Origin: JBFISM01 sp041608535 | GTDB lineage: Bacteria > Actinomycetota > Acidimicrobiia > Spongiisociales > UBA5794 | Direction of reading: 5' to 3' | Length of the DNA stretch: 13,098 nucleotides | Assembly (NCBI GenBank): GCA_041608535.1 | Contig: JBFISM010000104.1 | Coordinates: 1 to 13,098 of the forward strand | Part shown: positions 1 to 7,417 of the stretch, piece by piece | How the letters are laid out: every line of letters begins with the position of its first letter | Numbering within the stretch: the stretch's first letter is position 1 | Translations under genes and position numbers: made by a program | Notes under the pieces: model-generated | The model's database searches: none | Told to the model about the DNA's origin: nothing | What the model saw: only the letters and a program-made list of their open reading frames with translations

Positions 1-357
1 AGCCGTGTACGGTCCCACGCCGGGCAAGCCCAACAAGCCGTCGTAGGTGGTCGGCCAACCGTTCACGACAATTTGCTTGGCGGCGAGATGGAGCCGCTTC
101 GCTCGCGTGTTGTAGCCCAGCCCAGACCACGCGGCGGCGACCTCGCGGAAACCGGCGGCTGCCAGCTCGGCGACGGTGGGGAATCGCTTCATGAAATGCT
201 CGTAGTGCGTAGCGGCGCGCTCTGCCTGGGTCTGCTGGCACATGACCTCGGAAACGAGTACGGCATACGGGCTGGAGTTGCTCCGCCACGGCAGATCGCG
301 TCGGTGCGAGCGGTACCAGGCGGTGAGCGCCTCGTTGCGGGTCGCCACCGCGTTCAC
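1..357 (-). CDS. mutY: A/G-specific adenine glycosylase MutY, N-terminal part (runs off window)
   Basis: Base-excision repair enzyme that removes adenine mispaired with 8-oxoguanine or guanine. The 119 visible residues start at a GTG and match the N-terminal half of MutY. DLPWR is at 21-25. SEVMCQQTQ is at 36-44, with E37 at the position of the catalytic glutamate of E. coli MutY. GLGYNTRAKRL follows at about 79-89, and the helix-hairpin-helix LPGVGPYTA is at 111-119, where the window ends. The catalytic aspartate, the iron-sulfur cysteines and the C-terminal 8-oxoG recognition domain lie outside. The usual leucine in EVMLQQTQ is cysteine here. The GTG overlaps the pknB stop as GTGA and has no Shine-Dalgarno of its own, so translation is probably coupled to pknB. 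Another HhH-GPD glycosylase such as endonuclease III is less likely because EVMxQQTQ is typical of MutY. The truncation is only the window edge. Confidence 0.9.
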   Translation of the reverse strand, partial: MNAVATRNEALTAWYRSHRRDLPWRSNSSPYAVLVSEVMCQQTQAERAATHYEHFMKRFPTVAELAAAGFREVAAAWSGLGYNTRAKRLHLAAKQIVVNGWPTTYDGLLGLPGVGPYTA

Positions 358-2504
358 GGCGGTGCAATGGTGGACGTCGGCGGCGCTGTGGTCGTGGTGG
401 TCGTGGTCGGCGGTGCCGTGGCAACACCGACTTGTACCGAGACGACGGAACCCTCCTCCACATCGGCGCCGGGAGCCGGGTCTTGCCCGACGATCAGCCC
501 ATCGAGACCGGAGTCTGGGTCGACCGGAACCGTACCAACCACCACCAGCTCGAGTCCCATGCCGAGCACGATGGCCTCGGCCTCGGCTTCGGTGAGCTGT
601 GTCACGTTGGGCACTTCGACCAGCCGCAGGGCACCGAGCCGCACCCGTACCGAGTCGTTGATCGTCACCTCGGTACCTGGTGACGGCGTCTGCTGGGCCA
701 CCAGCCCTGCCAATCCGCTCGCCAAACTCACCTCGACGGTTCCTCCCTCGATGATCAGCTCGATTCCCAGGTCCGCAGCGAGCTGTTGTGCCTCTTCGAG
801 GGTGCTACCGGTGAAGTCGGGGAGGTCGAATGGTTCCGGCCCCTGGGAGACGAATATCGTCACCTCGGGATTGTCCCGGCCGACGAGCTGCCCACCCGCC
901 GGCTCGGTGCGGACCACGAAACCCTCGAGGACGTCGTTGGAGAACTCCTCCTCGACGACCACGACGAAGCCCTCTCGCTCCAGGTCGGCAATGGCCTGAT
1001 CCCTCGTCTTGCCCTCGACGTTGGGCACGGTGAGCGCAAATGGACCGCCGGAGATCTCCAGATCAACCGCGGTTCCCGGGGCCGCATCATCGCCGGCATC
1101 CGGCTCCTGGTCGATGACGAGACCCTCCTCGACGGTGTCGGAGAACGTGGTGGTCACGGTGCCGAGGATGAAACCTTGCTCCTCGATGAGCGCACGCGCC
1201 GCCTCCAATGTGAGCCCGGCCAGCGGCGGGATCGGAAACCGTTGCGGGCCAACCGACAAGATGACTACAACCGTGGAGCCGCGTTCCGCCTGGGTACCGG
1301 CCGGCGGATCCGTCTCGATCACGAATCCGGCGGCGATCGTGCTCGATGGCTGTTCTCGCTGGCTGACCCGAAAGCCACGTTCCTGCAACGTTTCGAACGC
1401 ATCGGTCAGGCTCAAGTTCGTCACGTCGGGAACGATGGCGAGCCCAGAGCTGGTGTCGGACCCGCCGCTGAGCAACCGGGTGAGCACGAAGAGGCCGGCG
1501 ATGAGCAAGACGAGCAGCCCGACGATCGCAACAACGTATGCAGTGCTCGTGCTCCGGTCCTCCTGCGGAGCCGTCGAGATGTGGCGGGCCGTCTCGTCGG
1601 GCGTGACGGTGGGTGGCGGAGGCGGTGGCGATGCCGGCGCCATCACCGTGGCCTGGGTTGCGGTGGCTGCGGCCGGCGTCTCGCCACGCAAGTAGCGCAG
1701 CAGGTCGTTGCGCATCTCGGCGGCCGTCTGATAGCGCACCGTCGGGTCCTTCTCCATGGCTCGATCCACGATGGCTTCCAGCTCGGAACTGACATCGGGG
1801 TTGAGGCTCGAGATCGGGGTGGCCCATTCGGAGACGTGTTGATAGGCCACCGCCACCGGGCTCTCTCCCGAGAACGGTGGCCGCCCGGACAGGAGCTCGT
1901 AGAGGACGACGCCGAGTGAGTAAACGTCGGAGCGTGCGTCGGCGGGGAGTCCCTGGGCCTGCTCGGGGCTGAAATACGTTGCCGTGCCGATGACCGCCCC
2001 GGTACGGGTGAGCTCCTCGGAGTCGTCGAGCGCTCGGGCGATACCGAAATCGGTCACCTTCACACTCCCGTTGGGGGTGAGCATGATGTTGCCGGGCTTG
2101 ATGTCGCGATGGAACACACCGGCTTCGTGCGCCACCGTCAGCGCGGCCGCGGCCTCTGCGGCGATCTCGGCGGCCCGTCGTGGGAGCAACGCCCCCTGGC
2201 TCTTGCGGATCTCGCGGAGCGTCTTGCCGTCGATGAGCTCCATGACCATGTAGTACGAGTCTTCGAACTGACCCCAGTCGTAGATCGAGACGATGTTCGG
2301 ATGATTGAGGTTTGCCGCCGCTTGCGCCTCCCGGCGAAAGCGCGACACAAACGCCTCGTCACGAGCAAACTGCGGATGGAGCACCTTCACGGCGACACTG
2401 CGTCCCAGAAGTTCGTCTTCGGCCTCGAAAACGTCGCCCATGCCTCCACGTGCGAGGTGTCTGCTGATCCGGTAGCGGTCCGAGAGGACCCGGATGTCAG
2501 TCAC
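354..2504 (-). CDS. pknB: PASTA-domain serine/threonine protein kinase, PknB-like
   Basis: Membrane receptor kinase that controls cell-wall synthesis and division; 716 residues. The cytoplasmic kinase domain is about 11-273: glycine loop ARGGMGDV at 18-25, catalytic K40 in VAVK, HRDIKPGN at 132-139 with D134 as base, DFG at 152-154, and SPEQ at 179-182 in place of APE. T166 and T168 line up with the activation-loop threonines of M. tuberculosis PknB (T171, T173). A proline-rich linker (six prolines at 293-298) leads to one membrane helix at about 322-345. Outside are five PASTA repeats, at about 355-419, 423-488, 491-557, 560-626 and 629-694, one more than in M. tuberculosis PknB. The protein ends in a Thr/Pro-rich tail (698-716). 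The start is GTG; an ATG nine bases upstream lies in another frame and soon stops. No clear Shine-Dalgarno is seen. The gene follows pbpA after 81 bases and overlaps mutY by four. No second kinase (pknA) is present in the block. Confidence 0.95.
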   Translation of the reverse strand: MTDIRVLSDRYRISRHLARGGMGDVFEAEDELLGRSVAVKVLHPQFARDEAFVSRFRREAQAAANLNHPNIVSIYDWGQFEDSYYMVMELIDGKTLREIRKSQGALLPRRAAEIAAEAAAALTVAHEAGVFHRDIKPGNIMLTPNGSVKVTDFGIARALDDSEELTRTGAVIGTATYFSPEQAQGLPADARSDVYSLGVVLYELLSGRPPFSGESPVAVAYQHVSEWATPISSLNPDVSSELEAIVDRAMEKDPTVRYQTAAEMRNDLLRYLRGETPAAATATQATVMAPASPPPPPPTVTPDETARHISTAPQEDRSTSTAYVVAIVGLLVLLIAGLFVLTRLLSGGSDTSSGLAIVPDVTNLSLTDAFETLQERGFRVSQREQPSSTIAAGFVIETDPPAGTQAERGSTVVVILSVGPQRFPIPPLAGLTLEAARALIEEQGFILGTVTTTFSDTVEEGLVIDQEPDAGDDAAPGTAVDLEISGGPFALTVPNVEGKTRDQAIADLEREGFVVVVEEEFSNDVLEGFVVRTEPAGGQLVGRDNPEVTIFVSQGPEPFDLPDFTGSTLEEAQQLAADLGIELIIEGGTVEVSLASGLAGLVAQQTPSPGTEVTINDSVRVRLGALRLVEVPNVTQLTEAEAEAIVLGMGLELVVVGTVPVDPDSGLDGLIVGQDPAPGADVEEGSVVSVQVGVATAPPTTTTTTTAPPTSTIAPP

Positions 2505-2585
2505 GGCAATGCATGCTACCGACAGCGACTGCTTGCGCAGTGCTTCGTCTGCGGCCGCATCCGTCGGCGGTGCGTCTCACGCGAA

Positions 2586-4061
2586 TCACCCTTCTGGTAC
2601 CCCGAAGAACACGTTGAACACGGCCCTGGCGATCGGTGCGGCTACGGTGCCGCCGGTGGCGTCCTCACCCACCTCGCCGCCGTTCTCCACGAGCACGGCG
2701 ATGGCGATCGCAGGCTCGTCGGCGCTTGCGGCCACCGGGCCGAAGCCGATGAACCAAGCGTGAGGAGCGTCGCCCGGTACCTCGGCGGTGCCGGTCTTGC
2801 CGGCGAGGCGCACGCCCGGTACGGCCGCCCGAGTCCCGGTTCCCCCGGTGATCACCCGCTCCATCATCTCGGCGAGCGCTCCGGCAGTTGCCGGGCTCAT
2901 CGCCCGACGAGACACGGCGGGCTCGGTGCGTGACTCGACCGCAGCATCGGCAGTGAAGACCTCGTCCACGACGTAGGGCTCCATCACCTGCCCGCCGTTG
3001 GCCACCGCCGCCGCGACGAGCGCCATCTGTAGCGGCGTGGCCCGCACATCGCGCTCTCCGATCGCCGTCTGAGCAACCGCAGCCAAATCGCCGGAGAAGT
3101 CGTCGGCGCTGGGGATGAAGGAAGGGATGGTGGCAAAGTCCGCCGCCGGTTCACGATTGAAGCCAAACGCTTCTGCCTGGTCGACGAGAGCCTCCGGTCC
3201 GAGCTCGACCCCGACCGCGCCGAAGATGGTGTTGCACGACCTGACCAGGGCGGTAGTGAGCGTGACCACGCCACCATCGCTGCAGAAGCCACGGGAGAAG
3301 TTGCGAATGGTGGCTGTAGAGCCGGGCAGCTCGAGAGCCTCGACATCGGCGAACTCAGAGCCGGGACCGGCTATTCCGCTGTCCATGGCGGCGGCACTGG
3401 TGATCACCTTGAACGTCGAACCGGGGTTGTAGGTCTCCTGGGTGGCGCGGTTGAGCAGAGGTTTCGCCGGGTCGTCGTCGAGTGCGGTACCTGCAGGCGC
3501 CGCATCGAGACCGACGAGGGTGTTCGGGTCGTAGCTCGGGTTCGACACCATGGCGAGTACCGCACCGGTCGATGGCTCGATGGCCACCACCGCTCCGACC
3601 TGACCCGCCAGAGCCCGCTCGGCCGCCGTCTGCAGGTCGTGCCGGATGGAGAGTCGCAGCCCACGAGGACGCAGATCGCCGCCGAGCATGGCATTGATCA
3701 CACCGGAGATGGTCGAGTCGCGATCGGAGACGAGCTCGGCGGATTGGGTGGCCTCGAGACCGGTCGCACCGAACAGCGCTGTGGCATGGCCGACGATGTG
3801 TGCATACAGCTCGGCCTCGGGGTAGGTCCGCTGCCAGAGCCGGGCGTCTGCGGCATCCGCCTGGGACATCGCCACGATCACCCCATCGGCGGTGATGATG
3901 GTGCCCCGTTCCCGCCCCACCCGAGACTCCACCACACGGGCGTTGCGCGGATCGTCCCGGTATTCGGGACCCTGCACGACCTGGATCCACGTCACCACTC
4001 CGACGAGCAAGGCAAAGGCGGCGAACAACGTGGTGGCGAGATGCCGGATGGGGCTGTTCAT
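2586..4061 (-). CDS. pbpA: Class B penicillin-binding protein (peptidoglycan D,D-transpeptidase) PbpA
   Basis: Cross-links peptidoglycan stem peptides outside the membrane, working with the SEDS polymerase RodA encoded just upstream. The 491 residues equal the length I recall for M. tuberculosis PbpA. An N-terminal membrane anchor at about 8-30 is followed by the small dimerisation region (RVGRERGTI near 47-55) and the transpeptidase domain. The three catalytic motifs are intact: STFK at 215-218 (S215 nucleophile), SCN at 275-277 and KTG at 422-424. The start is the ATG at 4061, which overlaps the rodA stop as ATGA and has a weak GGGGAA in front. The same frame stays open for another 278 codons upstream, but that stretch is low-complexity, Arg/His-rich and opposite rodA, so it is not part of the protein. 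The 81-base gap to pknB could carry an internal promoter; none is convincing. Confidence 0.95.
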   Translation of the reverse strand: MNSPIRHLATTLFAAFALLVGVVTWIQVVQGPEYRDDPRNARVVESRVGRERGTIITADGVIVAMSQADAADARLWQRTYPEAELYAHIVGHATALFGATGLEATQSAELVSDRDSTISGVINAMLGGDLRPRGLRLSIRHDLQTAAERALAGQVGAVVAIEPSTGAVLAMVSNPSYDPNTLVGLDAAPAGTALDDDPAKPLLNRATQETYNPGSTFKVITSAAAMDSGIAGPGSEFADVEALELPGSTATIRNFSRGFCSDGGVVTLTTALVRSCNTIFGAVGVELGPEALVDQAEAFGFNREPAADFATIPSFIPSADDFSGDLAAVAQTAIGERDVRATPLQMALVAAAVANGGQVMEPYVVDEVFTADAAVESRTEPAVSRRAMSPATAGALAEMMERVITGGTGTRAAVPGVRLAGKTGTAEVPGDAPHAWFIGFGPVAASADEPAIAIAVLVENGGEVGEDATGGTVAAPIARAVFNVFFGVPEG

Positions 4062-5353
4062 GTTCGTTCCCCGTGGGAGATGCGCGCCAGCAGAGCGAGC
4101 ACGATCGTGTTGGCGATGAGCGAAGATCCGCCGTAAGACATGAAGGGGAGCGTGATCCCGGTCACGGGGAGGACTCGAACCACGCCGGCGATGATCAGCA
4201 CCGCCTGCAGACCGAGCGCAAACGTGAGCCCGGCAGCGAGGAACTTGCGGAACACATCGCGGGAACGAAGTGCGATGCCGAAGCCCGCCGCGACCATCAG
4301 GGCAAACGCAGTGAGCACGGCAACCGAGCCGGCGAGCCCGATCTCCTCGGCCACTGCGGCAAACACGAAGTCGGTGGCCGCGGCCGGAATGAGATCGGGT
4401 CGGCCCAGTCCGAGACCGGATCCGGTGAGACTCCCCGAGCCCATGGCGAAGAGACTCTGGGCCGTCTGGAACCCCGTATCGGTGAAATCGTCGAACGGGT
4501 GCAGCCAGGCGGCGACGCGACGCTCCACGTGGTCGAAGAATCGCAATGCGAAGAACCCTCCAAAAGCCACTATGGCTCCGCCGAGCACCAGGTAGCCGCC
4601 GTTTGCCGTGGCCATGTAGATCATGCCGATGAACAGGGCGAACAACAGGAGCGACGCACCCAGGTCCCGCTGGTAGATGAGAACGAGGAAGCTGAGCACG
4701 GCCGCAACGAGTATGGGGAAGAGGTGACGCGGCTCGGGGAGCGTGATGGGGCCGATGCGGCGGCGCACTGTTGCCATCACCTGGTGGCGATCGGCGAGAT
4801 ACGACGCAAGGAACACTGTGAGCAAGACCTTGGCGATCTCGCCCGGCTGGAAGCTGAGCGCCCGCTCGGCGAACGGCACATCGACGCGTACCCACAACCT
4901 GGACCCGAACACCTCGGCACCGCGAACCGGCCAGGTCTCCGGCAGTAGCGGCAGGAGGAGCAGACCGATCGCCGTGGCGAGGAACAGATAGCGGTAACGG
5001 CGAAGTGCGGCGACACCCTCGTCACGCAGCAAGAACAACACGAGCGAGGCCAGACCGGCGGCGACGAGCATCGACCAGCGCTGGAACGATGCCAGCTCTC
5101 GGTTGAGCCGGTAGACCTCGATGAACCCGATGGCGGCGAGGAAGGCTGCGATCGGATAGAGATACGGGTTGGCCGTGGGCGCCCAGCGCCGCAGCGCAAC
5201 ATGGATACCGCCGAAGGAGATGGCGAATACCAGGAACGTGAGCGCAACCTGGGCATCGACCCCGACGCCGACCGTGAAATTGACCATGGCGACGCCGAGT
5301 GCGACGAGTACGGCAGCGGCGACCAGCAGTGAGGCTTCGGCGTTTCTGGTCAT
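4058..5353 (-). CDS. rodA: SEDS-family peptidoglycan glycosyltransferase RodA/FtsW
   Basis: Polytopic membrane enzyme that polymerises lipid II into glycan strands during elongation, paired with the adjacent class B PBP. The 431-residue product is almost entirely hydrophobic segments with short loops. Family marks are FQPGEIAK at 168-175, QRDLGAS at 228-234 with D230 at the expected catalytic aspartate, TDFVFAAVAEEIG at 327-339, and TGITLPFMSYGGSS at 398-411. I chose the ATG at 5353 because GGAGA lies about ten bases upstream. An in-frame GTG at 5386 would add 11 residues but lacks a Shine-Dalgarno and sits in the loop of a small hairpin. The gene follows pstP by 49 bases and overlaps pbpA by four. 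The RodA assignment over FtsW rests on operon order; the family itself is certain. Confidence 0.94.
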   Translation of the reverse strand: MTRNAEASLLVAAAVLVALGVAMVNFTVGVGVDAQVALTFLVFAISFGGIHVALRRWAPTANPYLYPIAAFLAAIGFIEVYRLNRELASFQRWSMLVAAGLASLVLFLLRDEGVAALRRYRYLFLATAIGLLLLPLLPETWPVRGAEVFGSRLWVRVDVPFAERALSFQPGEIAKVLLTVFLASYLADRHQVMATVRRRIGPITLPEPRHLFPILVAAVLSFLVLIYQRDLGASLLLFALFIGMIYMATANGGYLVLGGAIVAFGGFFALRFFDHVERRVAAWLHPFDDFTDTGFQTAQSLFAMGSGSLTGSGLGLGRPDLIPAAATDFVFAAVAEEIGLAGSVAVLTAFALMVAAGFGIALRSRDVFRKFLAAGLTFALGLQAVLIIAGVVRVLPVTGITLPFMSYGGSSLIANTIVLALLARISHGERT

Positions 5354-5377
5354 GATCTCGGTCTCCGCACGTCGTTC

Positions 5378-5393
5378 CCCCGGCACATCGGGG
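5378..5393 (-). other. Small GC hairpin between pstP and rodA
   Basis: On the minus strand CCCCG and CGGGG form a perfect 5-base-pair stem with the six-base loop ATGTGC. The loop carries the alternative rodA GTG start at 5386. There is no T run after the stem, so it does not look like an intrinsic terminator. It may be a processing or translation-modulating element, or chance in GC-rich DNA. Confidence 0.25.
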
Positions 5394-5402
5394 CACTCGT
5401 GG

Positions 5403-6143
5403 CTAGTCGGAGGATGGGTTCACCTCGACGACGGCGACCGTGGTGTTGTCGTGCCCGCCGGCTGCGTTGGCGGCTGTGATCAGCGCCCACGCCGCATCCG
5501 ATGGCCCCTGGCGGCGAGACAGCAGCTCTGCAATCGTCTCGTCCGAAACCATGCCCGTGAGCCCGTCCGAGCAGATGAGCACCACGTCTGAGGTCTGCAA
5601 CGAGATCTCCACTCTCTCGATGCCCACATCCGGCATCCCTATCGACTGTGTAACGAGATGACGCCGCGGATGGTTCCTCGCTTGCTCCTCTGAGATGTGG
5701 CCGGCTTGCACGAGTCCGGCGACGACGGTGTCGTCGGAGGTGAGCTGGCGCAGCTCCCCCTCACGCAACACGTAGGCCCTGCTGTCCCCGACGTGAGCCA
5801 GCCGCAGCATCCCGTCGGCACCGAACCAGCCGAGGGTGAGGGTGGTACCCATCCCGGCCAGCGCAGGGTCGGCGGTCATGGCCTCGATGACCGCCTTGTT
5901 GGCCAGCTCCACCCGGCGCACCGGATCGACGTCGGTTTCCGCCGGGTCGTTGGTGGCGGCCGAGATCGCCACCTTGCTGGCGACATCCCCGGCGGCGTGT
6001 CCTCCCATCCCGTCGGCTACCGCCACCAGGACGGGACCGGCTGCGGCACCGTCGGTGGCCGGGGCGAAAGAGTCCTCGTTGGCGCTTCTCACCAACCCGA
6101 CGTGGGTCTCGACGGCCCACGAATAGTGGAACGGCTCGTTCAC
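5403..6143 (-). CDS. pstP: PP2C-family serine/threonine phosphatase (PstP/Stp1-like), soluble form
   Basis: Metal-dependent phosphatase that removes phosphate from PknB and its substrates. The 246 residues are only the catalytic domain. Metal-binding and core motifs are in order: NED at 22-24 (E23, D24), ADGMGGHAAG at 43-52, GMGTT at 97-101, GDSRAY at 119-124, SDGLTGM at 192-198 and HDN at 231-233 (D232). There is no membrane helix or extracellular domain after the catalytic part, whereas M. tuberculosis PstP is about 514 residues with both. This version is therefore expected to be cytoplasmic. The GTG start overlaps the fhaB stop as GTGA and has a strong GGAGG four bases before it. The rodA reading frame follows after 49 bases. 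In this operon it is the natural antagonist of the kinase encoded three genes downstream. Confidence 0.94.
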   Translation of the reverse strand: MNEPFHYSWAVETHVGLVRSANEDSFAPATDGAAAGPVLVAVADGMGGHAAGDVASKVAISAATNDPAETDVDPVRRVELANKAVIEAMTADPALAGMGTTLTLGWFGADGMLRLAHVGDSRAYVLREGELRQLTSDDTVVAGLVQAGHISEEQARNHPRRHLVTQSIGMPDVGIERVEISLQTSDVVLICSDGLTGMVSDETIAELLSRRQGPSDAAWALITAANAAGGHDNTTVAVVEVNPSSD

Positions 6144-6553
6144 CGCACCTCCAAGATGGTGTTGCCGATCTGGATGGAATCGCCCCTCCCGAGTGCGGTG
6201 GGGACGGTGACCCGCCGACCGTTGAGGTAGGTGCCGTTCGTGCTCCCCAGGTCGCTCAACACCGCGTTGTCGCCCTGGACGGCTATTCGGAAGTGGAACT
6301 CCGAGGCATAGGCGTCATCGACGACGATATCGGCATCTGAGCTGCGTCCGATTGACAGACCCGACCCCAACGGGAACCGCATACCGCTCAGCGTATCGCT
6401 CTTGACGACCACCATCTCGCTGACGCGCTTTGCCGGTCGGGCCGATGTTGCCGGGCCGATGTGCGCCCCGATGGACCGCCCGATCTGCCACAGAAAGAGA
6501 TATATCAGGGCGATGAAGATCAGCTTGAGCAGGTTGAGGAACAGGGCTGGCAT
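6140..6553 (-). CDS. fhaB: Membrane-anchored FHA-domain protein FhaB (FipA-like)
   Basis: A 137-residue phosphothreonine-binding protein of the cell-wall and division machinery. A hydrophobic N-terminal helix at about 4-23 anchors it to the membrane, and a short linker leads to an FHA domain at about 48-137. Visible FHA residues are GR at 69-70, S84 and H87 in ASEFH, and GSTNGTYLNG at 103-112. The arginine usual after the serine (SRxH) is glutamate here. The ATG at 6553 lies two bases after the fhaA stop. The same frame stays open further upstream, but that part is antiparallel-type Arg/His-rich noise inside fhaA. Length and layout match M. tuberculosis FhaB (about 155 residues). No Shine-Dalgarno is evident, so translation is probably coupled to fhaA; the end overlaps pstP. 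Confidence 0.92.
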   Translation of the reverse strand: MPALFLNLLKLIFIALIYLFLWQIGRSIGAHIGPATSARPAKRVSEMVVVKSDTLSGMRFPLGSGLSIGRSSDADIVVDDAYASEFHFRIAVQGDNAVLSDLGSTNGTYLNGRRVTVPTALGRGDSIQIGNTILEVR

Positions 6554-6555
6554 GG

Positions 6556-7218
6556 TCAGAGTACGCGGAAGATGAAGCTCGCAGGGCCCAGCTGCAGTTG
6601 GTCTCCGGGTCGCAACGCCGCAGGCGTCGACGCCACTCGCTCGCCGTTGAGGGCAGTCCCGTTGGAAGACTCGAGATCCAGCACCCAGTAGCCGCCGGAG
6701 CGGCGCGTGATCATGGCGTGCATCCTGGAGACTTCGGCGGGTGCGAGCACGATGTCGGCCCGGCTGGAGCGCCCGATGCTCACGCGGTTGTCGGTGAGCG
6801 GGTGCACCGTCTGGCCGGCGACATCGATGAGCTGCCCCCACGGTTCGCGCGGTCCCGGCTGTGAGATGGCGTCACAACCGACGGACCCGGTGGGGACTGC
6901 GGTGTCGATCAGCACCTCGGTCGTGATGGGGCCATCCGTCCGCCACCCCCGCTCCATGGCCTCGTGCTCGAGTGCCCGCTCCAGCAAATCGCGAAGCTGT
7001 GCGAGATCCTCCCTCTCGTCGATGTCCTTGGGGTTGATCCTGACGGTGAACGAGTTGGGGATCGACGGGCCGTGATCGCCGTCGGTCACCTGGAGGTCGG
7101 CCTGGCGGACCAGTCTTCCCGCCAGCTCGAGCGGCCCGACGCTGCCGCGGAATATCGCCGCGGACAGTCCGTCGACCATCTGTTCGAGACGCTGCTCCAG
7201 CTTCCGTGCGATGCCCAT
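6556..7218 (-). CDS. fhaA: FhaA-like protein: DUF3662 domain plus FHA domain
   Basis: First gene of the operon; 220 residues. Residues 1-115 match the FhaA N-terminal domain (DUF3662), beginning GIARKLEQRLEQMVDG. A short linker of about 20 residues leads to a C-terminal FHA domain at about 129-220 with IGRSS at 148-152, VSRMH at 163-167 and SSNGTALNG at 184-192. In mycobacteria FhaA is a cytoplasmic partner of the PknB-phosphorylated pseudokinase of MviN/MurJ and is about 527 residues. Here the long disordered linker is missing. The start is the ATG at 7218; no Shine-Dalgarno precedes it, which fits a very short or absent leader. It is transcribed away from the tRNA-Leu gene. Confidence 0.92.
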   Translation of the reverse strand: MGIARKLEQRLEQMVDGLSAAIFRGSVGPLELAGRLVRQADLQVTDGDHGPSIPNSFTVRINPKDIDEREDLAQLRDLLERALEHEAMERGWRTDGPITTEVLIDTAVPTGSVGCDAISQPGPREPWGQLIDVAGQTVHPLTDNRVSIGRSSRADIVLAPAEVSRMHAMITRRSGGYWVLDLESSNGTALNGERVASTPAALRPGDQLQLGPASFIFRVL

Positions 7219-7227
7219 CGTTGGGTG

Positions 7228-7233
7228 AGTCTA
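7228..7233 (-). promoter_or_regulatory. Candidate -10 element of the fhaA operon
   Basis: Minus-strand TAGACT (TANNNT type) ends nine bases before the fhaA ATG. A start site 6 to 9 bases after it would fall at or next to the ATG, giving a leaderless or nearly leaderless mRNA, consistent with the missing Shine-Dalgarno. No good -35 is seen at 16-18 bases. Confidence 0.35.
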
Positions 7234-7310
7234 CGGGCGTTCCGGATCACGAAGCGGCGCTCCCCCTGCCGCGGTCGTCAGGTACGCCGAGCGGTGACAC
7301 ACCGGTTCGG

Positions 7311-7319
7311 TGGTACCCT
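7311..7319 (+). promoter_or_regulatory. Candidate extended -10 of the tRNA-Leu gene
   Basis: TGG followed by TACCCT is an extended -10 arrangement placed 11 bases before the tRNA 5' end. GTGACA at 7294-7299 resembles a -35 but is only 14 bases away, which is short. A 5-base-pair stem CACCG/CGGTG (7300-7312) overlaps this spot. Confidence 0.35.
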
Positions 7320-7330
7320 TGCGGGCCTTC

Positions 7331-7416
<86 letters not shown>

Positions 7417-7417
<1 letters not shown>

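Noticed and set aside
360..420. Run of GGT/GTC-like short repeats that might suggest a tandem repeat or CRISPR
   Set aside because: It encodes the Thr/Pro-rich tail of the kinase on the minus strand; there is no repeat-spacer pattern.
786..1919. Plus-strand reading frame of 377 codons opposite pknB
   Set aside because: Arg/Gly-rich composition without any domain, and fully antisense to a kinase with intact motifs.
2528..2541. ACTGC/GCAGT inverted repeat between pbpA and pknB as a terminator
   Set aside because: Only five base pairs with a four-base loop and no T run; pknB follows closely on the same strand.
4062..4895. 278-codon upstream extension of the pbpA frame
   Set aside because: It lies inside rodA in another frame, is Arg/His-rich, and the ATGA junction with a normal 491-residue protein gives the real start.
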